From NCBI GenBank assembly GCA_027328625.1, contig DAHVSZ010000002.1, positions 1-42,567 of the forward strand: 42,567 nucleotides of DNA, given 5' to 3'. Below, piece by piece: positions 27,201 to 35,203 of the stretch. The position numbers and the translations under genes were made by a program. Every line of letters starts with the position of its first letter. Position 1 is the first letter of the stretch. Below the pieces are notes generated by a model. The model was not told where the DNA came from, did no database searches, and saw nothing but the letters and a program-made list of their open reading frames with translations. The stretch comes from Candidatus Paracaedibacteraceae bacterium (GTDB lineage: Bacteria; Pseudomonadota; Alphaproteobacteria; Paracaedibacterales; CAIULA01).

Positions 27201-27834
27201 ATCCTAAATGGTATTTTTCATGAGCAATTTCTTTGTGAGTTAAAGCTTCTCCTTCTATGTCTCCAAGTTTTTTGAATATTTCTAAGCAAGTCATAAACTT
27301 TTGGAGCGCTTCTTCTGAATGACACATTAAACTATCGATAGAGCCGATTCTAAGTATCGTATATGCCTCTGCAATTGTTTCATTAGCTTTTTTAAAAGCA
27401 ATTAAAGCTTGATTATAATTAGAAAGTGCATTTTCTGGTTTGTCTTCTACTCTTTGTTTTTCAGCAAACCCAAATAATCTTTGCCCTTCAAGACTTTCTT
27501 CTGTTTCTTTTTTAATAGGCACTGTGAATAATTCAATCTCAGGTTGTGTGTCAGTTAGATGATTATCGATAGTTGTCTCAGTATTTGATGAACTCGAAAA
27601 GATAGAAGAAGATATAGTGTCTGTTTTTGCTTCAATTCCCAAAAAAGCTTTTTGGAAACCAATGGCAACAAATGTTGCTATTAAAATATGAAGTAAGCCA
27701 ATTGAAAGAAGATGTTTTTTCGAAAGATGTTTCCATGTGAATGTAATAATAAGACAAAATGCCAAAAAGACATTAAGGAAGATAAATGCTAAATAGGGAT
27801 ATGTATTTATATAACCTAGGGCTAAGTGCAACAT
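24217..27834 (-). CDS. Giant membrane-anchored tetratricopeptide-repeat protein
   Basis: A 1205-residue protein. Two hydrophobic segments (about 12-34 and 42-62) enclose a basic loop (WKHLSKKH), which by the positive-inside rule would be cytoplasmic and would put the long C-terminal part on the periplasmic side. After a short linker (about 65-115) comes an almost uninterrupted array of roughly 26 TPR units of about 40 residues each, to about residue 1185. Each follows the pattern A-x-x-L-x-x-[LI]-G-x(6)-Y-x-x-A-x-x-x-[YF]-x-x-[AS]-L-x-[LI]-[FY]. The 40-residue spacing is that of LGN/kinesin-light-chain-like TPRs, suited to peptide binding. No enzymatic domain is visible. It is a single gene, divergent from the LuxR-type regulator at 28132. 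Function unknown; a scaffold or host-interaction role is inference. Confidence 0.9.
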   Translation of the reverse strand: MLHLALGYINTYPYLAFIFLNVFLAFCLIITFTWKHLSKKHLLSIGLLHILIATFVAIGFQKAFLGIEAKTDTISSSIFSSSSNTETTIDNHLTDTQPEIELFTVPIKKETEESLEGQRLFGFAEKQRVEDKPENALSNYNQALIAFKKANETIAEAYTILRIGSIDSLMCHSEEALQKFMTCLEIFKKLGDIEGEALTHKEIAHEKYHLGYVEEADTHYQLALSLFTNIKDEKRKAQVLRSMAYIERIFRSLKRAQELYSQALEIFQKIEDRRGEAYVLSGIGHIFGSQENYQEARKAFEKSLTFFKQVGDKRGEAKVLRSIGDIEVKVGHYDQARTVYEQCINLFKGVNDQRGLAKAMIGLGGLEFTIGNNQKAREIFEESLNFFKKIGALIEEIRTLYKIGMVERYLGAFDNAWKALEHALILCQTIKAPQAECKIWNEIGALKLKLRDFQGARSAYHQALTTAKVINFERIEADAQLGLGILNYYTNYYEESEKNFNRALELGKQMKSKRITSNAYIGLANIKRIIGNIDESRAFYMRSLEGFSEISDNLGKAKTLYGLGLLESHVSAYDESRELLDQAYAIFKKLGDKEYQSKVLAEKGFIELIRGNNEISRSFFEESAILAKEHADAWTEGHALSGLGALAYKEGASEQAYSYYEEAYNLFKKVEEMTSQSISLQAMAGLSSIHGDYKKAEADFEKALVLSREAKYPSGEARALLGLGDLNLSQGQYNNAKALYDHSLELFRKIGYLRGQTRALYGIGEMYLRQSQYDKTRSAFEECFLIAKQIGDAQAEGKALLGICKLEMSLGSNGQARNSCEQSLSLFKKIKYQRGEAEVIRVLGKIESSSYKLLEARSAFEKSLEIAKHIKDKSEEARSLLALATIEFMLDNYNSSQNFYAEALKIYQTLNDKAGQAKVLKGLGHLSSMQGYFKQARTYYQQALSVFQEMSDPRNKLKVIRAMGVLEAKLENNSLAEQYYQQALQVCKEIGNQREEAKTYLRYADLQRKINNIEEAHSYLKKALQLFNQLGDIFNQIQAWVMIGNLERDTKHYNQASTAYDRALNLLRFSENSFYESPILQEMSYLEALQGRYQKAYILLNQAEGISKSVNNNRQLVGVLITLGQIETLQKNYDKARETYQRVLKILEELEDIHLKISVFKHLEELEKETGQKEKSQHYEAQIAHLLKGIEKSTYLITTLKPPFP

Positions 27835-27944
27835 AATATTCTTATTAATCTATTACAATCATCTAGGGCTCTCAAAATAGCATTCCAAACAGAAAAATCA
27901 ATAAATTTTATTAAAAAACATAAGCAACCATGTAGGTAAATGAT

Positions 27945-27973
27945 ATTATTTATGATTTTTTGTATTGAGACAA
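27945..27973 (-). promoter_or_regulatory. Candidate promoter of the TPR gene
   Basis: On the minus strand, TTGTCT (27968-27973) and AATAAT (27945-27950) are 17 bp apart, about 110 bp upstream of the ATG at 27834. The 297-bp divergent region is otherwise featureless AT-rich DNA. Confidence 0.35.
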
Positions 27974-28131
27974 AATTTTGTAAAAAATGAAGAGAAGAAT
28001 TATATTTCAATTGTATAATACTAGTACAGTTGAAATTTCAGATCAGAATGTTGTTGCTTAAGAAAAATGCCATTGGTATTTCTAATTAAGTTGGCTTGAT
28101 ATTGATGTCACAAATTATTTAAGGACAAGAA

Positions 28132-28980
28132 ATGGATCCTTCCGTATTAAATTACAGAGTTGGGGTTTTAGATAAGCTTTCTTCAATTTTTGAGCCGTTA
28201 TCAAGCGAATTGTCTATAAATGCTTTTGGTTATCGGCTTTTTTTTCCAAATGGTAAAAGCTTTGGCATTTGTTCTAATAATGACTGGAATATATTTTTTG
28301 AAAGCCAGTTTTTACCACAAAACGACCACATCTCTCGATATGAAGAAGAAGTAAGTCAAGCTCTAAGAAAAGGAAAGTATTTTTATGCGAGAATTGGTAC
28401 ACCTGATCCAAATGATCGTTTCAGCTTGATGCTTTATGAGTTTGATATTTGGAACTCATTTTGTTTGTATTATAAGAATTCAAATACTGTTGATGGGTTT
28501 TATTTTACATCATCAAGAGAAAACAAAGAAATAATCAATTTTTATCTGAATAATATTAAACTGTTAGAACGGTATTCTTCGTATTTTAAAGAAAAATTCT
28601 CAGAAGCAACAACTTTAAAAGATTTGGTAAACTTATCAGAACCAATATTTAGTTCAGATGTTTTTGCTAAACAGAATTTTAATGACGAAAATGAAGAAAT
28701 TAAAATAAAGAATTTTTCTCAATCTTTACCACTCAATAAGCTTGTTATGAATAAAGAGGGGCAATCCATTGTTCTTTCTAAAAGAGAAGCAGAGTGTCTT
28801 TGTTATATGGCTTTCGGAAAGACCATGAAAGAAATTGCTTCTTGTTTGAATTTATCTCCACGTACTGTTGAGTTTTATGTAGATAATATGAAGAAAAAAA
28901 CAGGACTTTGCAGCAAGTCACAGCTTTTAAATATGTTTTTTAATAATTTGACTGAATGGCCTGTTATGGATGTTAAATAA
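28132..28980 (+). CDS. LuxR-type HTH transcriptional regulator
   Basis: A 282-residue protein with a C-terminal LuxR HTH: LSKREAECLCYMAFGKTMKEIA (about 219-240), then recognition-helix region LNLSPRTVEFYVDNMKKKTG. The N-terminal ~200 residues do not match a receiver or PAS domain that I recognise. They have an alpha/beta pattern with many aromatics (GYRLFFPNGKSFGICSNNDW) and could be a divergent ligand-binding (autoinducer-like) sensor. AAGGAC 5-10 nt before the ATG fixes the start. The stop overlaps the start of the methyltransferase gene by 11 bp and the following transporter overlaps that one by 4 bp. The three are therefore one operon, and the regulator probably controls it or responds to its product. 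Confidence 0.88.
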   Translation: MDPSVLNYRVGVLDKLSSIFEPLSSELSINAFGYRLFFPNGKSFGICSNNDWNIFFESQFLPQNDHISRYEEEVSQALRKGKYFYARIGTPDPNDRFSLMLYEFDIWNSFCLYYKNSNTVDGFYFTSSRENKEIINFYLNNIKLLERYSSYFKEKFSEATTLKDLVNLSEPIFSSDVFAKQNFNDENEEIKIKNFSQSLPLNKLVMNKEGQSIVLSKREAECLCYMAFGKTMKEIASCLNLSPRTVEFYVDNMKKKTGLCSKSQLLNMFFNNLTEWPVMDVK

Positions 28981-29887
28981 CCAAAAAGTAAAATTGCTTT
29001 ACATAATTTTTTTAATAGTGGCTTTGTTAAAGATGGTTAATGCGGCTGAAATACTGGATAGAGGAATATATTTGCCTTTAAGTGATACTCCCTTTGGGGT
29101 AAGGGCGACAAATGCTGCTTTAGATACATTGATGCCAAGAGAGATGCCATGCCTAGACTCTAAGAGTAAAAGACCTACGTTAAATAGGTATGGGTTTGAA
29201 ACTACTTTAAGTGATCGTTTTTCAGAAGATTGGGTGAAAAAGGCTCTCTTTTATGCAGAGCTAGGTCTTCCGTCAGTAGAAATAGGGGCTGCTTATGGAC
29301 AGACTGCTACTTTGCCAGCTTTAGCTGCAGGCGCAACTATTGTTGCTAATGATATATGTCCCGAACACCTGTTATTATTAAGGGAACAAGTCCCTGTAGA
29401 TCGAAGGAGTAGGCTTATTCTCAACACAGAACCTTTTCCAGATATAAGTTTTGAAGCAGGATCCGTTGGTTCTTTTCTTCTTAGAAGTGTGATGCACTTT
29501 TTAGCTCCACCTGAAATGGAGAGAGGAATTACAAATATATATCGTTGGCTTGTTCCGGGGGGTGAGGTCACTATTAGTATTATGAGTCCATTCCATTACA
29601 TATTGAAAGATTTTCTCTCTGAATATGAAAAAAGGTGGAGTACTGGTAATCTTTGGCCAGGAGAAATAAATGATATGCGTACATATAATCCTGGTGAAGC
29701 AGATGCTATTCCTGAATATTTACATGTAATGGATGGCAGACCCTTAATTAGAATTTTGGAGGCAGTAGGATTTAAGATAGAGAAAGAAGGCTTTTTTGGT
29801 TTTCCTCATTCTAGAGCTAAAGATCCTGAAGGAAAAGCGTACTTTGGGATAAGAGCCGTCAAGCCTAAATCGGTTAAAACAGAATGA
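28970..29887 (+). CDS. Exported class I SAM-dependent methyltransferase
   Basis: A 305-residue protein. The first 27 residues form a Sec-type signal peptide (MLNNQKVK, then LLYIIFLIVALL, cleavage likely after VNA). The mature protein has a Rossmann methyltransferase core: motif I VEIGAAYGQTA (about 101-111), an acidic residue after strand 2 in IVANDICPEH, SVGSFLLRSVMHFLAPPEM in the motif IV region and WLVPGGEVTISIMSP in the motif VI region. Substrate cannot be predicted. A signal peptide on a SAM enzyme is unusual because SAM is cytoplasmic; export into a host cell would supply SAM. The gene starts 11 bp inside the LuxR-type gene and overlaps the transporter by ATGA. Confidence 0.82.
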   Translation: MLNNQKVKLLYIIFLIVALLKMVNAAEILDRGIYLPLSDTPFGVRATNAALDTLMPREMPCLDSKSKRPTLNRYGFETTLSDRFSEDWVKKALFYAELGLPSVEIGAAYGQTATLPALAAGATIVANDICPEHLLLLREQVPVDRRSRLILNTEPFPDISFEAGSVGSFLLRSVMHFLAPPEMERGITNIYRWLVPGGEVTISIMSPFHYILKDFLSEYEKRWSTGNLWPGEINDMRTYNPGEADAIPEYLHVMDGRPLIRILEAVGFKIEKEGFFGFPHSRAKDPEGKAYFGIRAVKPKSVKTE

Positions 29888-31161
29888 CAAACTTTGAGGA
29901 AAGAAAACTACCAGTCAGAGTTGTTCTTTCTTCAATGTTTGGAGGGATTTTAGAATTTTATGATTTTACAATCTATGGATTTTTAGCCCCCCAAATTGTT
30001 CCTTTGTTTTTTCCTGTTCAAGACTATATAGCATCATTGATATTGGGTTACGGAGTATTTTCTGTTGGTTTTTTAGTTCGCCCTTTAGGTTCTATTCTTT
30101 TTGGTCATTTTGGTGATATTTACGGCAGAAAAACAGCTTTGTGTGCCTCAATATTGCTCATGGCATTTTCAACTTTTTTTATGGGTATTTTGCCAACTTA
30201 TGAAACAGTTGGGATTTATGCAGCTGTTGCTATTTTATTGGCGCGTGTTTTGCAGGGTTTGTCAGCAGGTGGTGAATATTCGGGTGGTATTATTTTTGCT
30301 GTTGAACACTCGGCACCTAATTTAAGAGGGTTTGCCGGAAGTTTGGTTGTGGCAGGATGCATGGGTGGGGTCTTTTTAGGTTCATTGACAGCTTTTATAT
30401 TCACAATGCCGTCAATGCCCATTTGGTCTTGGCGCATCCCTTTTATGATTGGTCTTGTTATTTCTTTAATAGGTTTTTATATAAGAAAAAATGCTGATGA
30501 GACCCCAGATTTTAAAAGTTTACATAAAAAAGAGAGAACACCATTATTAGCCGGTATAAAAAAGTCTCCTAAGGAATGTTTTGCGGCTTTTGGTATTGCG
30601 GGTTGTTCAGGGATGACTTTATATTTTATTTCTGTGTATATGCCTTCTTATTTGAAAACTATATCAAACATTTCGGCAACAACACCTAAATTATTTTCAA
30701 CTTTATGTACATGCACAATGATGCTTTTTATTCCTGTTTTCGGGTATGTGTCTGATTTTATAAAACGGGATAAAATGATGAAATTTGGGACAGCGGTTTT
30801 AGCATTTTACGCTTTTCCACTTTTTTATTTAATTAACATTGGCAATGATTTTACCATCTTGGCTGCAGGTTTTGCTTTTTCCTTTACTATTGCTATTTTT
30901 ATGGGAGCAATGAACACTTACTTAATTGAACTGTTTGCAACATCGGAACGTTACAGTTGTTCTGCTGTTTTTTATAGTCTGGGCATGGGGATTTTGGGGG
31001 GAACAGCACCTATGGTTGCCTCAATTCTTTCCTATTATTCAGCAGATGGTTTATTGCTGGCAGGATATGTCATAATGGCTTGTGTGCTTGGGTATAGTGC
31101 TGTTTTTGTGGCTTCACGAAATAAAAATCAATTAATCCAATCATTTCTTGATGCAGCTTAG
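29884..31161 (+). CDS. MFS transporter, metabolite:H+ symporter (MHS/ProP-like) family
   Basis: A 425-residue, 12-TM inner-membrane transporter. N-terminal FGGILEFYDFTIYGFLAP (19-36) is the MHS-family opening. GHFGDIYGRK (74-83) is the conserved loop between TM2 and TM3, and RVLQGLSAGGEYSGG (TM4-TM5) is diagnostic for the same family (ProP, KgtP, ShiA). MHS members import small zwitterions or carboxylates with protons. The substrate here is unknown. Its start overlaps the methyltransferase stop by ATGA, the last gene of the three-gene operon. Confidence 0.92.
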   Translation: MTNFEERKLPVRVVLSSMFGGILEFYDFTIYGFLAPQIVPLFFPVQDYIASLILGYGVFSVGFLVRPLGSILFGHFGDIYGRKTALCASILLMAFSTFFMGILPTYETVGIYAAVAILLARVLQGLSAGGEYSGGIIFAVEHSAPNLRGFAGSLVVAGCMGGVFLGSLTAFIFTMPSMPIWSWRIPFMIGLVISLIGFYIRKNADETPDFKSLHKKERTPLLAGIKKSPKECFAAFGIAGCSGMTLYFISVYMPSYLKTISNISATTPKLFSTLCTCTMMLFIPVFGYVSDFIKRDKMMKFGTAVLAFYAFPLFYLINIGNDFTILAAGFAFSFTIAIFMGAMNTYLIELFATSERYSCSAVFYSLGMGILGGTAPMVASILSYYSADGLLLAGYVIMACVLGYSAVFVASRNKNQLIQSFLDAA

Positions 31162-31204
31162 ATTTATGAGCGGGTCTGAATTATTATTGTGTCAATTTTT
31201 GTAT

Positions 31205-31235
31205 TTGACATGAATTAAAAAAAATTGTCTATACT
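31205..31235 (+). promoter_or_regulatory. Sigma70-type promoter of the IQ-motif protein gene
   Basis: TTGACA (31205-31210) is a consensus -35. TCTATA (31228-31233, 17-bp spacer) or TATACT (31230-31235, 19-bp spacer) serves as -10. A start site near 31241 lies upstream of the ATG at 31270. It excludes the TTG at 31225 as a translation start, because that codon falls inside the promoter. Confidence 0.65.
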
Positions 31236-31269
31236 TAAGAATATTCTTTTGAAAAAATGTATTTTCCTT

Positions 31270-33363
31270 ATGTTAAAATCCAAAATTTTCGTTATTCGTG
31301 TCTTATTATTAATGGTTTTACTGTGCATCGCTTTAAATTATGGTTTTGCTGCAGAAGAAGGTCCAGAGTTGGCTGCTGCTCAAAAAATTCAGAGATGGTA
31401 TAGAGCAAACAAAAAGCAATTTGAAGATGCTGGCCTTGAAAGAGTTGTGAGTGCTTCTAACAAGCAGTATGAGGCAATCAAACCTACAGAGGCTATGGCT
31501 GAAGCCTTTGTAACAGAAAATTTGGTAAATTTAGATTCACCAGATCCAAGAGTGTATTTACGTTCTTTTGTATTGTTGGCTTGCTTTATGAATGAAGAGC
31601 GTTCAAGCCCTTATCTTTTAAGAATTAAAGATAAATTAGTTAGCTTAAGAGAGCAGGATGAGTTTCCTTTAAAGCGTGATGCTGCAAAATTACTAGATAT
31701 TTTTGACTTATGTGAAATGTTAGAAAAAAGTGCTGGGGTTGGGCAAATAACCTTAAGGGAAGAATTAAAACGAGATTTTGACGTTTTAAGTGAAAGTGAA
31801 TTTTATTTTATTCGTGCTTCATTATATCGAAATGTTGGAGAGATTTCAACTGAAACAGGGGCTATGGATGAAGCTATAGATTATTTTAATAGGGGACTCC
31901 AATTACCCAAAAGATACCATTCTTCGTTTCATAAAGCTTTTGCCAGAATGTATCAGAAGGCAGCTGAATGTGCAGAGGGGGTTGATAAAGACGAGTTTTA
32001 CTGTAAGGCTGAAAAAAGCTGGTTGAAAGTAATTCATACGGCACGAACAAAAGCTCAAAAAACTAAAGCTGAAATGAAATTGTTGAAATTTTATTTGAAC
32101 CCAAATTTATTGGAAAATAAAGTGGCGGTCGTATTAAGATCCTGCGAAGAGTTAGCCGCTCGTCCTGGTATAGAGAGATATATCGACCCTAATGATATTA
32201 AGATTTTAAAACTTAAAGCTTTAGTCAATGGTTCTGGAGAAATTCGTGATTATGACTCTGTCTTAGAAGGAATTTCTGGTTTATGGGGCAGAAAGGAAAG
32301 ATTATCCAAAACGCAAGTTTGGGATGTTTGGGGATTATTTAGAGATCTGACAAGGTCTAGAAAAAACACAAAACCTGAAATGGCAAATATTGGCGAGGAT
32401 ATTCTAAAAACTCCAGACCTAGTAGACGCTAGGGCTATACCTCATGTTACTCGTGAGCTTGCAAGTTTATATGCAGAAGGGCCAGAAGATTTAAGGGATA
32501 ACGAGAGGGCCATTCAACTATTTAATAAGCTCACTAAAGATAAAAATGATGACCAAACAAGAGCGTTAGCTGCAGAGGGTTATGTAAACTTGATATTATA
32601 TGGAAATGTAAAAACCAAGGATTGGTCAAAGGCTTTGGAATTGTCTAAATGGCTGTATGAGCATGCATCATCAAAAGAAAGAGCGTTAGAATTTAAGGCT
32701 GAAATTTTTGGTAACGAAGATTCGCCTTATAAAGATCGTGCTAAGCAAATTAGAGTTCTAGAAGACCTTGTGCGCTTACCGGGTATTCAAGAATTTATAA
32801 AAATAGAAGCTATGCGTAAACTTTGTGATGCTTATGTGGAAACAGAAGGTAACGAAGAAAGAGTATTAGAGCTAGCTGAACAATTGGTCATTTATTATCC
32901 ACACGCTCATATTTGTCATTATACTACGTCTGTAAAGTTAGCAAATTACCTAAAGGTCCCCCAGAATGAAAAGCAAAGAGAAGCGGCTATTAAATTTAAC
33001 CATATGGTTATTCGTTCTCGGTATGCGGATGTGGATCACATAAAGACTTCAGGTGGGAATTTGTTGGCTTTGTATTACCCAAAGCCAGTTGCAGATGGTG
33101 ATATGGATTTGTCAGAGGGTGATCCTATGCGGGAATATTTAATAAAAAGTGCAGGTGCAGTTTTTATGGAAATGTGGAGGGCTGTTCCACAGCATGGAAG
33201 GGTCGTTATACAGTCTGAATTCAATGCGTTTTTTGTGAACTTGACTAATGAAGAACAAGACTTGATGCGCGAAATTTATACACGATTAGATCCTGAGCAT
33301 CCACCTGTTGATCAACTAATGCCAAGAGGGCATTTACAGCCGATGGTTTTGAATTATGGTTAA
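31270..33363 (+). CDS. Exported protein with N-terminal IQ-like motif and helical repeats
   Basis: I start the gene at the ATG at 31270, because the upstream TTG (31225) lies within the promoter. The 697-residue product begins with a signal peptide (VIRVLLLMVLLCIAL, likely cleavage after GFA near residue 28). The mature N-terminus AAQKIQRWYRANKKQF fits the eukaryotic IQ calmodulin-binding pattern (IQxxxRxxxxK). The rest is all-helical with TPR/Sel1-like pairs, for example EISTETGAMDEAIDYFNRGL, WSKALELSKWLYEHA and ERVLELAEQLVIYYPH. I recognise no enzyme. It follows the MHS transporter but has its own promoter. A signal peptide plus an IQ-like motif suggests a secreted host-directed protein, which is inference. 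Confidence 0.85.
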   Translation: MLKSKIFVIRVLLLMVLLCIALNYGFAAEEGPELAAAQKIQRWYRANKKQFEDAGLERVVSASNKQYEAIKPTEAMAEAFVTENLVNLDSPDPRVYLRSFVLLACFMNEERSSPYLLRIKDKLVSLREQDEFPLKRDAAKLLDIFDLCEMLEKSAGVGQITLREELKRDFDVLSESEFYFIRASLYRNVGEISTETGAMDEAIDYFNRGLQLPKRYHSSFHKAFARMYQKAAECAEGVDKDEFYCKAEKSWLKVIHTARTKAQKTKAEMKLLKFYLNPNLLENKVAVVLRSCEELAARPGIERYIDPNDIKILKLKALVNGSGEIRDYDSVLEGISGLWGRKERLSKTQVWDVWGLFRDLTRSRKNTKPEMANIGEDILKTPDLVDARAIPHVTRELASLYAEGPEDLRDNERAIQLFNKLTKDKNDDQTRALAAEGYVNLILYGNVKTKDWSKALELSKWLYEHASSKERALEFKAEIFGNEDSPYKDRAKQIRVLEDLVRLPGIQEFIKIEAMRKLCDAYVETEGNEERVLELAEQLVIYYPHAHICHYTTSVKLANYLKVPQNEKQREAAIKFNHMVIRSRYADVDHIKTSGGNLLALYYPKPVADGDMDLSEGDPMREYLIKSAGAVFMEMWRAVPQHGRVVIQSEFNAFFVNLTNEEQDLMREIYTRLDPEHPPVDQLMPRGHLQPMVLNYG

Positions 33364-33404
33364 GCAACATTATACATGGTGATAGCTTGTGTCTACTATT
33401 TTTG

Positions 33405-33563
33405 TATAGCAAGACTCATATAAAATCGTGATAATTATCTCCTTCATTTAGTCTCCCTCCGACTTGATCGGAGGGCCTCTGGATCCTATGGTCGAGCCAT
33501 AGGAAAACTCCAGTGCTTATTTTTATAATGGCACCAATCGTTATTATTTTATGTCTAGCTATA
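33405..33563. mobile_element. MITE-like element, copy 3 (diverged)
   Basis: A 159-bp element bounded by TATAGC and GCTATA; the termini pair imperfectly (TATAGCAAGACTCATA on the left; TATAGCTAGACATAAAA from the right). Its core differs from copies 1 and 2, with two family hairpins: CCCTCCGA-CTTGA-TCGGAGGG (33455-33475) and CCTATGG-TCGAG-CCATAGG (33485-33503). It sits between two convergent genes and could terminate both. Confidence 0.65.
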
Positions 33564-33605
33564 ACAGCGAAGAGTAGAAGTCGAACGTAGCTATATCATT
33601 TAACC

Positions 33606-35069
33606 TTAGTCAGATATTCCTTCTGGGCTAAATCCTGTTTTTAATATGATTTCTTTTAGCCATTTTTTATATCCAATTCCGTATTCTTTAGCACGAAAAT
33701 AACCACCTATAACACGGCCATCCATTAAAACCTCAAAATGAGAAGATTTGGAATTTTCTCTAACTGAAACACCCTTTATTCGTTTTAAAGTGCTTTCCCA
33801 TTCATCACCATTTATAGTTTTAATTTGGTGGCTAAATAGTTTATCACGTAACCAATTTTCTACTTTTGCGAATCTTGATGTTTCCTTTGTCGCTGGGGGC
33901 GATGCAAGTGGAGGTTGTAATGGTGGTTTAAAGGCACCTTGTTTTTCGATTGTGGCAGCTTCAATCGTTGTAATAGGTTTTGTATCAGATACGGCTTTAC
34001 TTTCTGCCTTTCTAATAGCATCAACTGCGGGATGCTCGGCACTCATTGCTTGTCGGGCATTCTCACTCGTACTCACTACAGTTTTAAGAGCTGGACGTCT
34101 TTTCAAAAATTCTGGGTATGGAAGTGAGTACTCTATTTGAAAAGTAGCAGCAAATCTATTGACATCAGCAAAATCCGGTTCTTTTGGGTATTGGTTTGCC
34201 TCAAAGCGTGTCAATATAAATCTTTTAAAAGACTTGTACATTGTACTGTAAGTGGGGGCCCTCATAAAAGGACCTACGACTTTTAGCGTATCAAGTCCGA
34301 CTTCAGCTTCTAAGTATCCATACTCTTCAACATAATCTCTGATTAAAGCGTAATCTGGTACATCATGATAGGGTGTATAACCTGGTACCTGAATGCCAAG
34401 CGTAAAATCAAGAGCCCAAGGAACCTCTGTATCTCCTTGCAAATAAGCAAACAAACTAGGCTGTGCACATATTTTATGTTTTGTATTTGCGTTCAGTTGA
34501 CTTGGATCACCAATTCTTTCAAAAACAGCTTTTATTAATTGATGAAGGCAAAAGCTTTTGGACATATTTGTTTCGTAACTGATAGCACTGTATAGGTGTG
34601 TGTTTTCAGTGTAGAACTTCACTCTATCTTCAGAGAGAGGAGCAAGTTCAACGTAACCTGAACCAGATTGTTGGGCTTTATCAATTACTTTTTTTCTAGT
34701 CTTTATGTATCTCATTCTATATAAAAGCAAATCATCTAAAAGTTGTGCTAGAGAAGAAGGATCTATTTTGGATAAAAAGCCTTTAACAGCAGATTCTTGA
34801 CCATCTAACATTGTTGTTGTTCTGCGGAAAAGACTATCTCCAAGCTCAGTTTTGCACTTTTCAGCTTCAAAACGTTGTTGTTCAATAGTAATTAGCCAAT
34901 GCTTTGTGATCTCTTGCAATTCTCTTAAAGATGGGTCTACATGTTCTGATACTCGGAGTCCAAACTGGACTGGAGTCACTTGAAAGTTATCAGCATCTAG
35001 AGGTTCTTCCATCGAGAGAAGTGAACTAATTTGTAATATAAAGCAAATAGCTGTTATTAGTAATTTCAT
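33606..35069 (-). CDS. Exported protein of unknown function with Pro-rich linker
   Basis: A 487-residue protein I do not recognise. The N-terminus KLLITAICFILQISSLLS is a signal peptide. The central region (about 30-330) is mixed alpha/beta with many Tyr and charged residues. A Pro/Ala/Thr-rich stretch (FKPPLQPPLASPPATKE, about 384-400) separates it from a small C-terminal module (about 420-485): DEWESTLKRIKGVSVRENSKSSHFEVLMDGRVIGGYF, then KKWLKEIILKTGF. That layout (helix, SSH-type strand, basic helix) recalls the HicA-like double-stranded-RNA-binding fold, but similarity is weak. It is convergent with the IQ-motif protein gene and its neighbours are mobile or exported, so a secreted effector is possible. 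Confidence 0.75.
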   Translation of the reverse strand: MKLLITAICFILQISSLLSMEEPLDADNFQVTPVQFGLRVSEHVDPSLRELQEITKHWLITIEQQRFEAEKCKTELGDSLFRRTTTMLDGQESAVKGFLSKIDPSSLAQLLDDLLLYRMRYIKTRKKVIDKAQQSGSGYVELAPLSEDRVKFYTENTHLYSAISYETNMSKSFCLHQLIKAVFERIGDPSQLNANTKHKICAQPSLFAYLQGDTEVPWALDFTLGIQVPGYTPYHDVPDYALIRDYVEEYGYLEAEVGLDTLKVVGPFMRAPTYSTMYKSFKRFILTRFEANQYPKEPDFADVNRFAATFQIEYSLPYPEFLKRRPALKTVVSTSENARQAMSAEHPAVDAIRKAESKAVSDTKPITTIEAATIEKQGAFKPPLQPPLASPPATKETSRFAKVENWLRDKLFSHQIKTINGDEWESTLKRIKGVSVRENSKSSHFEVLMDGRVIGGYFRAKEYGIGYKKWLKEIILKTGFSPEGISD

Positions 35070-35203
35070 TTTTGTAGCTGATATTTAAATATTAATTATT
35101 CTTTAGGTATTACTATTGTTAACAACATAATCATTACATAAGTTATGTCAAGAAATAGTTAATTTTAAAGGCCTTGCCGCATTAAACCATTTGCAAAATG
35201 CTC

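Noticed and set aside
27822-28010. 62-residue minus-strand frame upstream of the TPR gene
   Set aside because: Low-complexity AT-rich translation with no ribosome binding site; it overlaps the TPR gene start and its candidate promoter.
31225-31269. TTG start for the IQ-motif protein
   Set aside because: The codon lies inside a TTGACA promoter, upstream of the likely transcription start.
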